From Sitta carolinensis (Eukaryota; Chordata; Aves; Passeriformes; Sittidae), in assembly GCA_032173965.1 (NCBI GenBank), contig CM063285.1, forward strand, positions 25,021,660 through 25,085,659: a DNA stretch of 64,000 nt, read 5' to 3'. The notes beneath the pieces were generated by a model. It saw only the letters and a list, made by a program, of their open reading frames with translations, was not told where the DNA came from and ran no database searches. Shown here piece by piece: positions 36,918 to 48,538 of this stretch. Position 1 is the stretch's first letter, and every line of letters begins with the position of its first letter. The translations under genes and the position numbers were made by a program.

Positions 36918-37067
36918 CACATTGAAAAACCATCCCTGGAGATATTGTAAAGGTACTTAGATGAGGCACTTGGGGACACAGTTTTGTGGCAGGTTTGGCA
37001 GTGGTAGCTTTACAGTTTAACTCAAAGACGTTAAAGGTGTTTCCCAACCTAAATGGTTCTATGATTT
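36918..37067 (+). mobile_element. CR1 LINE 3' end, plus strand, about 150 bp
   Basis: Reads CATCCCTGGAGATATTG (36930-36946), then a run with GGCAGTGGTAG and TTTCCCAACCTAAATGG, and ends TTCTATGATTTAT, the usual CR1 3' UTR order with a decayed terminal octamer. Only the 3' UTR is present. Assigned by sequence recognition. Confidence 0.88.
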
Positions 37068-37069
37068 AT

Positions 37070-37805
37070 CTCTATCACACATAAAATTAGATAGCAGATC
37101 ACAGTTATCATGTTGAGGCCTATAGTAAGATGTTATTAAAAATAAATGTATGAGTCTGGTAGAAAGAAAAATGTAGCAGGAAAGAGGAGAGAAATATCAG
37201 AAGATGCAGAATATTATTTTGGATACATTTGCTAATGGAGTCACAGTTGCACCTGAATCTAAAGACTCTTCTGTCACTGAATCTAAAGACTTCTCAAGTT
37301 ATTTTGGTTTTGTTTGTAAATATAAGAGCATCATTGACTTAAGAGTCTGGAACAAGCATAAAAAGTCAGAAACTGTTGCCCTTAAAAGCATGTTAAGCTG
37401 AATTTAAAAGTCTTTTTTGTTAATAGTGGATTAGAAACAACTTTTCACAAAAGCTGACTGAGAAGGAGGCAGCTGCCATTTAGGTGCCATGCCCTTTCCT
37501 GAACAGTAGTCATTCTGTGTTGTTCAATAGCACAGTAACTGCATGTTCTTTAATTCTATAACAAGTTATTGACATAATGTTTGGGAATGGGCTTCTTGCA
37601 TACATTGTTTAAAGAGCACTGACTTATCCTCCCGTTTAACACCCAACACACTCAAATTGAGTCCAGATGATGCAGTCCAACATGGAAATAGATGAACCTG
37701 AAACTTGCCAAGGTGTCAGAATATTTACCATAGTAGTACTCAATATTTGTTCTGTGGTTATCTGTCTGAAATAAATACCATAGAATGCCAAAACAGTTGA
37801 GGTAA
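37070..37805. other. AT-rich unique spacer between opposed CR1 copies
   Basis: No gene or repeat is recognised. A short direct repeat of GAATCTAAAGACT occurs at about 37256 and 37280. The stretch 37640-37805 lies next to the minus-strand CR1 and might be a very decayed extension of it, but I cannot show this. Confidence 0.5.
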
Positions 37806-37811
37806 GAAGCG

Positions 37812-38235
37812 ATGTCTGGAAACTCGTCCAATCTCCGTGCCCAAAGCAAGGGCATGTGCAGCAATTTGTCTGGGCTCTGCTCAAATGGTTTTTGAATATC
37901 TGCAAAGAGGGAGACTCTGCAACCTCCATGGGCAACCAGTTCCAGTGTTTTATCACCCACCCTCACATAAGTTTTTGGGATTTTTTGAACATTTAAACAG
38001 TTTCTGGAATTCCAGTTTCTGCCCATTGCCTCTTGTCCTGTGCCTAGGAATCCCTGAGAATTCTTCCACTTTCTCCTCGACAGACACTTATCAACTTCCT
38101 GCTCTTCTAGTATGTCTTTGTTGCCCTGGGGAGCACAGAATTGGACATAAAACGGCTAATGCATCTCACCAGGGCTGAGCAGTGGGGAAGGATCACCTCT
38201 CTCCATCCCTGATGCTCTGCCTGTGGCAGCGCTCT
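37812..38235 (-). mobile_element. CR1 LINE 3' part, minus strand, about 420 bp
   Basis: Complement of a CR1 3' region. The plus strand shows GGAGACTCTGCAACCTCCAT (37909-37928), CAACCAGTTCCAGTG, CAGTTTCTGCCCATTGCCTC (38012-38031), GGGGAGCACAGAATTGGAC (38128-38146) and CTCACCAGGGCTGAG (38165-38179). This is the known order from the 3' UTR back into the end of ORF2. A small deletion is likely near 38110. The terminal octamers at the left edge are missing or decayed. The two minus-strand open frames at 37636-38026 and the plus-strand frame at 37837-38178 are by-products of this element. Confidence 0.9.
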
Positions 38236-40689
38236 ATGGTGCTGAGTTGTTCCAGCATGCCTCTGCTGTGCCCATGAGACCTATGGCCCTGTAACACAAG
38301 GTTATAGAAAAGTCTAAAGTGGCAGAAAAATAGAAGAAGAAATGACTGTCTGGGTATTTAAATAGGTGTATAATTTGGGAAAGGTGGCAGCAGAAATTTG
38401 AGAAGGAAAGCCAGAAAAAATTAGTTGGTGAAAAATACCATTAAGGAAACTAATACATGCCTTCTTGAAATGTTACTGCCTTAGCAGATCTTTCTCATGA
38501 ATATGTAGAGGTATCACTTTGTGACTTCAGATTCTGAAAACTGTAGCTAGTATCCTGCTATGTTGATTACAATGATTGCTTTTAAATTTTTCAGGATATG
38601 GGGAAAATGTTATGCATTTCCTGAACCTGAATGTTAGCATGTGCATATGAAGAAAGAGAATAAAAACAAACAAACAAAAAGATAAGGCAGTAAAAGATAC
38701 AGAAAGAAGCAGACATTGAAGATGTCTGAAAAGTGGTTTTATTTAATGGCAAAATTGTGGCAGTTGTGCCCATCTATTTGATGTACTTTTAAAAAAACTA
38801 TTTCTATTCAGATTTCTTTTGGTTGTTTGATAATGTCTTTATTCTTATTTGTGTATTATATAGGAATTGTGTATTTATATGGGTACTTGTTACAGTGTAA
38901 CCAAATAGATTTTGTTGTTATTAGTCTCTCAAATTGCAAAAATTTATACTGGTACTGGCTAATTTAGATACTTAATTTCTGCCTACCTAGGTGTGTTAAA
39001 TCACAGTCTGTTTGGGACAGCTGGCAGAGTTAGGTCCACTGTGTTTTAGAGTTCACAAAAAGCATAATTTATGTTGTGATTCAATTTAGAATGACACTGC
39101 TTTAGTAAAAAAAAATATTTTTAGAAATTAACTCTAAAGCTTAAGTTCAGTATCAGACTGAAAGAATTATTTGGCTATAGCTTTTCTTGCATAATTCTTT
39201 AGACTTTTTTGGCATTTAGAAATGTTAAAAAAAAAGCTAGAAGTAACACAATGTGCTCAAAACTGTGTTTTGCTTCCACAAATGGAAGCAGTGCATGCTG
39301 GGGTTTCAGATTGTTTGCTATTATTTATTTGGAAATTTCTGTTTAGAAGTTAACAATCACATTTTCAAAAAAATACAATGAAAAATGATAGTGGTTGTTT
39401 GAAATTGTTCTTACTTGCTGCAGACTAGTAGATATCTTTGGAGGTTTTATGCATGAAGTCACAAAAAAAAAAAAGGATGGTGGGAAGGAATTGGACATAC
39501 TTAATACAGTTAGAGTAAAAAGTGACAGCAAAATCTGGTGTTCTTGTGGGCAAACTTTCATCTGAAGATGTGGCCTTGAAAGGTTGTAAAGTTTCTTGTG
39601 TGTGATACATATCCTGAAGATTTTATTTGGTTGGATTTACAGTTAGTCTTGCCAATCAATATTGCATTTAGAGATCAGAAAGGAGATTAATCTGCCACTT
39701 GCACCAGGTTCTGTCTCTAGTAGTCTTATAAATCACTTGAAAAAGAACAATAATTGTAAATGTTGTACTCAATCTATTAACTTGGTAGCAAACTATGGAA
39801 ATCCAAAATCAAACCCAGGCTGCTTCCATACTATGCATAAGGATATTGTCAGTAGTCCATGATCTAAGATGTAAGCAAGTAGTTTCAAGTCTCCTGAAAG
39901 TTTATGTTGTTTTAGAGGGGGCAAAGGATATAAAGCTGGGTTCCAACCCAGCTGTTTATTTCTCAAAATGTAGTTGACACCAGACTACTGGAATAGCTCT
40001 TCCAGTCAAAATTAGTCTAAAACTTACAAGGACTTTAATCCAGAAATCTTAAAATATTTTGGTGACCTTTTACAGAACAATTAATCTGTTAACGAATTTT
40101 AATTGTTATTGTATAAGCATTTTTAAGGCCCTACTATTATACAAAACCATTTCATTCTCTCTTGTTCTGTGTTTCTACACACCAAACCTCAAAATGATTA
40201 TTACTTTCATGCATTGTCATGGTATACAATAATAGAAAAAATACCGATCTAAATTTTACTCAACAACATCAAAGCTGAGACTAATTGCTTGGAGAATAAT
40301 AAAATTTCTTTGTACCTCTTTGCCTTCAATTTTTTTTTGACCTCTCTTTTGATTTACTTTTTGGTTTTCATGTATTTTGTTCATTTTACATGTTGCTTGG
40401 CATTCTGCATTTATTATTCTAGGAATCGTTCCATTTTTGTGCCACTGTAATAAAATAACAAAAATTCAGAACACTCCATAATTTTTTTTTTGTTTGTTTT
40501 ATGATATTAGTATTAGACCACCTGGCATAGAATTCTTTGTTATAGAGCTACCCCAGATCACACCATATTAGCAGGCAACATTTTTCACTGACGACAATAT
40601 TGATCATAGAAGCTCAGTTCTAAGATGAAGATGCCATGTTTTAGCTACACTTTCATGGAAGACTTCTCTTTTTTCTTCTTCTGTCCTAC

Positions 40690-40710
40690 ATTGATGGTTC
40701 AACCATCAAT
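40690..40710. repeat. Perfect inverted repeat, 10-bp arms, 1-nt spacer
   Basis: ATTGATGGTT (40690-40699) and AACCATCAAT (40701-40710) are exact reverse complements around one C. Function unknown. Confidence 0.9.
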
Positions 40711-42798
40711 CTGATTGTTTGGATGTTCATCCAGATTTTCTTGGGGGCTTTTTTCATTTGACTGTTGAGCACTTGAGATATTTTCAAAGCAGTCATACAG
40801 TCTTGCTACAGCTTTTCTAATTCTTGGGTGGAGATAAGAGCAGTATTTTTAATACCTCTTAGTTATAAAATGTAGGCTCATCTTGCAGACCACAGGTGAA
40901 TCCATGTTAAAGTACCAATGGACACAGCTGAGCAGCGCTGGTTGGGAAGACAGAGGCTGTGCTATGGTGACATCAGTCTCTGTTTCAACAGCAGAGAGGC
41001 AGGACATGCCATCTGAATTGCTGTCTGAATCTTGAATTGCTGTAAATTCAAGAAAATTCTTTGAAAATCCCTCCTAGCATAAACATCTCATTTGCGTATC
41101 CAACTGGACGGAGCTAGATTAACCAGGCTGTGCACCACCTGGAATGGTTCCGCAGACCAGGGTATGGCAGATGGCTCTGCAGAAGCAAAGAAAGCTCCAT
41201 CTCTCTGCCTTCAGCACAGCTATGGCTCTATAATTTCAAAGTCATTTGGAGTAGTTAAGAAACCCAGAACACCTGTACTTTTCCAAGCTCTTCTCCTGCT
41301 TCGGATTGTTAGATAGCAAGGTACACTCTGAGAATGGGGTGAATGTTAAAAAAAAAGACACTAAACAGAAGATTCAATATTTACAGTTCAGAAAATTGTT
41401 AGACATTCCTGCTGCTGTGAACTGTCTGGTGAGTCTAGAGTGCTACTCACACCACGACTTTCTGCAGTGGTGCTTTCACTATAATTTTTCTTCTGTCCTT
41501 GGCTTCTCTAAGGTTTATGCATAATTCAATTTTTCTCTTTTAAAGATTTGTTTTAAAAACTATTCCTTTATATTTTATCCTTTTGGCTTCCCCTGCCACC
41601 CTCCAGGAAACTTCTTTCAAGTTCTGACTCTTAACTTGCTACAGTTTTCTTTTCTGCTATAGGAATTCTACTCTGTTCTTTTCAGTGCTCTATCTCTTTC
41701 TCTTTTTCTTTCCCTTTTTTCTACCTTTCTTTGTGTATCAAATTAAAATTATCACAAAGCACACTGATACCTCATGAGATATAAAATGAAGCACTGTCTC
41801 TCTTAAAATGCCATCACAGGTGAAATAAATTTCATGCAAATACATACAATTACAAAATAAGTACTATTTAGCTACTTTTCCTGTGTTGTTTCCAGAATTT
41901 GGAATGACTGGTTAATGATGAGCTGTTGAAACTTTGTCCTCTGTGTTAGAGAGCAAAGACTAATCAAAGAAAGAGTTAAATTATATGAAATTGTGCAAAG
42001 TGATCCCAGAATTGCATTTTCTATTAACACAAGATGTCAAAATCACCATATTTTATTGTCATCGTTGACCCTCCCAGTCCCGAACAGATTACTCAATAAA
42101 TAGGTAACAAAATAACAAGGAAAAGAAACAAGCAAACAAGCAAAACCAAACACTCAATTGCAAACAGCTGGCATTTAAGAAAAGCCTTATTTTCTTCATT
42201 TGCCAGATCTTGCCTTTCTTACCTTTGAGAGAATTAATTGTCCGTAACAGTGCCATAAAGTCAATTTATGTTAGTGTGATGGGTATTCCTTGATTTCTAG
42301 AGCAGCTGAAGCTGTGGAAGAGGGAGAGTATGGCCAAATTCTATTAGCCAGGCAATATTGCATATAAAAATTAGTGTCACCATAATTCCTATATCTGCTT
42401 TCAGACCCATCCACAACATGACACCAGCACAGATGGTAATATTATAAAACAATGAATCCCATAGGAAGCCTGTTGCCATTGGAATAGGTGAGGGTTGTTA
42501 ATCAGTACAGAAGGGTTGTCCTTCTGTCCAAGTGCCTCAGTCTGCAACAGAGGCTCAAATCTGTGAAACTTATTTATCCATTCATCTTGAGTAATTTCTA
42601 ATGCTGGCTGACCACAACTCTTGCTTAACCTTCAGGGAAAAAAGCTATGCATACTAAATCTCTCCTGATTATTTTGATGTACAAGCACCATAGGCACAGA
42701 TTACAAATGTTTTTAGAAGTTTAATTCATACTGATTTAAGTAGAGCTATGTATCTAAGCAACTTTGACATTAGCAGCATTCCCTTCTGCTCTTTATTG

Positions 42799-42833
42799 AA
42801 AAAAAAAGAAAAAAAAAAAAAAAAAAAAAAAAA
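42799..42833. repeat. Poly-A tract, 35 bp, one interruption
   Basis: A9 G A25. No retroposed element was recognised upstream of it. Confidence 0.95.
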
Positions 42834-43029
42834 GACTAGTGTCTTATATTCCAAGTGAAATTGTACAGATTAAAACACAAAACTATTTTTTTCTTTCCTC
42901 ATTTCTTATAGAAGCAGCCACAATTCCATGCACTTTTTTCCTTGTCCTTTTGGAAGAATCAATTTGGTTCAATCACAATATATACCTTAATAATATTTTT
43001 TATTCAAAGGATATGTGATGTAGCCCTGG

Positions 43030-43231
43030 TTCCCTGTTGATAGGAATTAGGGAATGAATTTCTTGCTTTCCTTGAGTGCAAAGCAAAAGCTTTTGCTTTT
43101 CCTATGAAGCTACTTAGCATAACCCCCATCTTTTTACTCACTCCTCCAATTCTTTCCCCCATTCCACTGCAGGGGAATGAGAAAGCAGCTGTGTAGTGCT
43201 GAGCTGCCTACAGGGGTGAAACCACAATGAC
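43030..43231 (+). mobile_element. ERV LTR 3' end (R-U5), plus strand, 5'-truncated
   Basis: Same LTR type as at 31971, in opposite orientation. It contains GGGAATGAATTTCTTGCTTT (43050-43069), an AAGCTTTTGCTTTTCCTAT segment, CAATTCTTTCCCCCATTCCA (43147-43166), and a GGGGAATGAGAAAGCAGCTG segment, and ends GGGGTGAAACCACAATGAC near 43231. Canonical ends of this type read GGTTAAACCACGACA, so the end is decayed. The U3 part is missing. No target duplication could be defined. Confidence 0.8.
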
Positions 43232-46200
43232 TGTGTGTAAAATTTGTTGGTAAATGGAGATTCTGAAGCAGTAAAAAAAAAACTGGGTTATTTTTTCCTT
43301 CTTTTTATGAAAGGAAGAAAAGCTTATGAAAAACCCTATTGCAGACTACTCAGCAATTTCTTTCATAAATATATCTGCATTTTTTATCTTCTGGGATAAT
43401 ACACTTTTAGCTTTTTCATTTGTAATAAATAATTTCTCATTGTGTTCCAAAACACATTGGCTGATTCAATCTGCCATAATGCATTCCTCAATCTCAGGGT
43501 AAAAAATAAAATTTAAAACATGAAGGCATAAAATTGGAAAAGATCTGTGGGAAGTTAGAAAAATTATCACTATCAGGAGAATAGGAAGAAAAGATAATTA
43601 CAAATGAAAAAATCCCATCCAGAACAGTACAAAGGAAAATGGAGAATTTCTGATTTTAACCTTTAGGCAAAGCTGAAGTGAATTTGAAGTTTGAAATAGA
43701 ATTTGAAACTAGGTAATTGGAGTTTATTCTGATTTTTCATCAAAACTTATGATGATTTTCACTTTTTGCCAGGCTGCTTTGTGACAAAGAGGAGTACCCC
43801 TCTTTTATTCTATGCTCTGAAAACATACGAAGTGTCAGGCATATAATTGATTCCCACTTTTAGCTATATATGTGGTCAGAGCTTTTACAATAATAAAAGT
43901 ATTTTGTTTCAATTCCAATTCCTTTTCTTTATTAAATAAACATAATTGGTTTGCTGTTAAGTGAACAGATAAAATAGAAATGTTAAATAAGGTCAGAAAT
44001 GTTGTAGTCAGATTGAATTTACAAAAAGCTATAGAAATCAAATATTTAGCTTTCTTTAAGTTTTTGTTTCATATGTTCTGTGCATATACACTTCTATATA
44101 TTTATGGGAAGTAGTAATCCAGGGAAAGAACAGAGGAAGGAAAGAGGGGAAACAACAGTGGGGAAATGGAGGTTAAAAAAGTAAATAACAGAAACACTTC
44201 TAACATCTTAAACAAAAGATCAGCATGATAACATTGTCCTGGAAGCTTTATAAACATGACATAGAAGAGGATTATGTTTTCTCTTGGAGTTGTAGTTTCT
44301 GCTGTGGTGAGCACTGAAAGATTTTTCTTGACTCAAAATGCTTGTTTCAGTCTCAGGCAATTTCTGATTTTACTTTCTGGATGTGTTGGCAGGCCAGCTG
44401 CAGCAAGACAAGGATGGCTTTGCTCCCATGATCCACAGAAATGGAGTTATGTACGTCTCTGGAAGGCATTCGCCCATTCAGAGTGGTTTCTGTAGTTGCG
44501 TACAAGGAAGAACTAAACATTTCAGTTTGAAGTTTGAAAATGAAAAGAAGCTTCCTTCCCGTGCTGGCAGTAGCTTTCAAACTCCTGTCTACTGTGCTGT
44601 TAAACCATTTGTATTTCAAACGCAGCAGCAGCTGAAAAAGGATGAAATCTCATGAACTGAAAAAACATGTGATATGTTTTGTTGATTCTTCACACATGGA
44701 GAGAAAATTGGACACACTTGGTTGTGATGAGGTTCAGCAAGACTTTTTCAAAAAAAATATTAACTGGCAGATGTGCTTTATGTGTGTTAGATGGGAGAAG
44801 AATATAAATGAGATCTAACACCTGTGTGTGCAAACTGACATTTCAGATGACATTTTTTCTTGCTCTGGGTTTGTAGCATTCAGCTATGTCCCTTAGGGAA
44901 ATTGCATGACTATTCCAATATGTCATTAAAAAAATGACTTGGAGCTAAAGATTTTCGATTAATTATGCTACTTGTAAAAGTACCCCAAACTGTAGAAGAA
45001 AGTTAAGGAATCATAGGACTTGACAGCTGAATCAGGACTTGTGTTTCATGAGTGTTGATGACAGCAGTAGCTGTGAATGTGTGATACTGTTCACTCATCC
45101 ATGCTCATCCTCATTAGAAGCAATACCATTTACAGCCCCTGAGCAAATGAGGCATTATTTCTGCTTTACAGGAAGGTCTACTATGTATTGTTTTGTGATT
45201 GATTAGAGAAAATATGGCATATGTCAGGAAAGTAGAAAGTTTCACAATGATTACCCTTTGAAAACCCAACTCCTATTACAGTGATAGTATTTTCACTTTT
45301 TATTTTTGCAATTATTTAATATATGAAGTATTAAAATTTTAAGTGTACTGGTGACATAAAACGTTAAGGATTCATGTAAACTATAATGAAATGAGAACAG
45401 TAAAGACAGAGGAGAAGAAATTAAAACCTACTGCAGAAAAATAGCTTTTACTTGTGCTGTTCTCAGTAATTCTTGGCAGGACTCCAAGACTATGCTGACG
45501 TTTCATTGGCTTTTGTCTATGTTTTTGGTGGCATAAGTAAAAACTGTTATTTTTTTATTATGGAGATTCCATTTCCAGTGTTTTTTAGGAGACTCAATGT
45601 TAGAAAAATGAAAAAGTCTGTCTGAAACTGATTGAATTTTTTTTCTGTATTTCCACTAAGAAAAGTGACAAATCTTACTTAATAAGAAATTCTAACGTAA
45701 ATTAAATATAGTGAAATTATTTTAACTAAAGAACGTAGAAAACAAAATAGACCTTTATGAGAAAAAATTCAGCAGTTAACATAAAATGGATAATTATAAA
45801 GCAATTGCTGACAAAGATTCAGCAGGTTTTTTTTGCATTTCTGATTCTCAACTTTTTATTTGTTTTTATTGTTCTTTGAAATTATGTCATGTTTTAAGGC
45901 ACCTTTAACCCTCAGCAGTACACTAAGGACATCTGTTCTCGTTGCAAGTATGTGCCTGGAAAAAAAAAAAAAAGCCAGTGCTTGTTTCAGTGACATGAGC
46001 TTTACTTTTGTGCTGCTTCTTACTAGAGACAAAATAGATGAATTTAGTCTTTTTGGAGATGGTGAGAAAGAGTTGCTCTAGTTAAGGGAAGAGAGAATTG
46101 AGAACTGGGTTGCTTGCTTATCAAAAAGCTTTGGCCACAAAGTGAGCTTCTTTTCTTACAGCTTTTGGTGATATCTTTTTGTTCTTTTTATATGGGGACA

Positions 46201-47374
46201 AATAAATAGATTTTTGGACAATATTTTACATACATATAGGAAGAGAAATATACTGTTGGGAAATAGATCTAGAGTATACTCACTAGTCACAAAGCATAAA
46301 GTGAAAGGGCTGTTCAGTATCTCTAATGATAAAGCTTGTCCTCCATTTAGACATTTACCATATAGGAATAATTAATTTTAAGACACATTAGTTGTGTTTT
46401 GAATTTATCAGCTGAAGGCATGAGTGAGAAAAAAATATTGGCAAGCGGTGGAAAATCATGAAATTGTAGCCCAGGTAGAAATGTATTTTTAACTACTACA
46501 AGGAAGATTCTTAATCTACAGATGTGAGGCCTTCTGAAGTCTAGTTTTATCATGGTTCTCCTAATCAAAGTGATTGCTGCCAGTCTAACACTGATAAAAT
46601 GTTGAAACAAAATCTCTTCTCTTCTTAGAGAAAAATATCATTCCACAAGATATGTATTTATGAGGTTTATTTTTATTATTCTCTTTCAAAGTGGGTTGTC
46701 AGAGTGCAGAGATTAGAAATTCATTTTCCTTTCTTGACAATATAAGGGAATTTTCAGAATCTGTAAGAGGGTTGCACCTAACATAAATGACTTATTACAG
46801 GTCTCTTCTAGCAACACAGCAGGGATAGAGCTGGGCTTGGCAAATTTAAACTGTTCAGGGCAGAATTTTCATGTGGAGATCAGTTGCATTTAGAGACGAT
46901 CAAATAGCTGACTGCTTGGGCCTACGAATGAGCTGGGATTGGAATGCAGGTTGGCAGTATTTGCTAGGTTACCACTGGAAATACAGTATTCCCCACATAG
47001 ACCTATTTGTACATTATTTTCAAGTTATAAAAATTTCAGTTTTTTACTCTTTGGCCCTAGATAATGCCTCTAAAACAGGTACTAGAATTTTTTGGGTATT
47101 CTTCTTGAAATCTTTTGAATTTTGTAGGCACTTTGGTGGGTACTAAATCTATTGTCATCACTTGAGAGAGAGCTATTGCCATAATTTATAATTTAATGAG
47201 TTCATCTTCTAGATGTCATGTGCTGAACAAGAGAGTGAAAAGATACATATTATTCCATAAATTCACCTTGCGGCTTCTGATATGCTGTGTTCCAGATTAC
47301 TCTGATATCTTGGAAAAAAATTAATTGAAGGAGATGTCAGAAAAAGACCAAAAGAGAGACAGGCCCATTTACTT

Positions 47375-47425
47375 GATTAATAATAAAATTAATTATTAAT
47401 TACTTAATTAATTAAAGATTAATTA
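47375..47425. repeat. AT-rich low-complexity patch rich in TAATTA
   Basis: Repeated ATTAATTA-type words on both strands. This looks like low-complexity sequence, though TAATTA is also a core homeodomain site. Confidence 0.7.
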
Positions 47426-47598
47426 CTTTTAAAAAGCAAAAAAAGGCTATGAAAACATGATTTCATATTGATTTTTTTTTAAAAAAGGCACTCACCAAAG
47501 TTGAATGTGTTTTCTGAGCTAACACAGTGCTGCCTCTCCTTGGGCACCTTCTTGGTTCTTCCTCACCATCTGACTTGATCAAATGAATTCAGCACTGC

Positions 47599-47624
47599 TC
47601 TGTAGCATTCAAAAATGCTACAGA
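47599..47624. repeat. Perfect inverted repeat, 11-bp arms, 4-nt loop
   Basis: TCTGTAGCATT (47599-47609) and AATGCTACAGA (47614-47624) are exact reverse complements around CAAA. The word TGTAGCATTCA of the left arm and loop recurs at 47638-47648, so a short direct repeat lies beside the hairpin. Function unknown. Confidence 0.9.
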
Positions 47625-48495
47625 ACTTCTGAGTTTTGTAGCATTCATATTCTAAGAACTTCCTAGCTAGAGGTTCTTCTGCACTCAAAACTCCAAAAAA
47701 AAGGAAAAGATGGGAGTCAGATGTTCTAAGCAATCATCTGAACATGGAATTAAATGAGAGTAAAAACTAGCAATACTCAGACATTTTATGATTAAATCCC
47801 AATTTTAATTATCTTTGTAAAATTGGTATTGATCATGCCACTACTGAATCAACATGTTTCTAAGCTAACTATGAATTGTAATTTATCATAGAAAAGTTTA
47901 ATTGAAACTTTGTATAAATAACTGATGTTTAGTCGATATAAAGAGGTTTAACATCATACTTTAAGCCATAAACAAAACAATTGAAGCCTAAAAATAAATA
48001 TTGATACAAGTCTTTTAATGAGAAGCACAGGAAAAATAATCTTCGAACAAGATGGATTACCTTATGAGCATAAATGAAATTTACTAGCTAATGCAGTAAC
48101 TTGCATGTAACTTCAAAGTATTCATTGCTCCAAACTCATTAGACTGATTCTTAAGGGTTTGCAGTTATTTTAATCAGCCTTTGTCAGGATAAACCAAGAA
48201 GCACATATTTATTTCCTTGTTACATGTCCAAAGATGAACTTAAATATTCTGTTATTTCTCTCTAGCTATCAATAGATAACTTTTAACTGGGGAAAAGATG
48301 AATTATAGTTTTGCAGAAACAATGTATGGTCATAAATTTATGCACATTTTCCACAAAACATTTGAGATTAATGCAAATGGATAGGCTAAAAATTATCTGT
48401 CAAACATAGCAATTTTTCTTACTTATATGATTTATTTTGTACACACAACCTTAACATTAGAGAAAGGAGCTCTCAAGATAAGTGGTAGAGTATTT

Positions 48496-48538
48496 AAAAA
48501 AAAAAAAAAAGAACATGCATGCAAAAAAAAAAAAAAAA
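48496..48538. repeat. Two poly-A tracts (A15 and A16) around GAACATGCATGC
   Basis: A15 at 48496-48510 and A16 at 48523-48538, separated by the 12-bp GAACATGCATGC. Confidence 0.9.

Larger units (their letters stand above)
38240..43025. other. AT-rich unique non-coding DNA
   Basis: About 4.8 kb with no recognised gene or transposon. It has a hairpin at 40690-40710, a pyrimidine-rich patch (about 41640-41735) and a long A tract (42799-42833). A GC-richer part at about 40890-41310 contains a 74-codon frame (41092-41316) that I do not recognise. Confidence 0.5.

Noticed and set aside
37636..38178. Frames of 106 to 124 codons on both strands
   Set aside because: Mostly the 3' part of a minus-strand CR1 read in either direction, not an independent gene.
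42799..42833. Poly-A as the tail of a retrocopy
   Set aside because: The upstream sequence has no recognisable gene or SINE.
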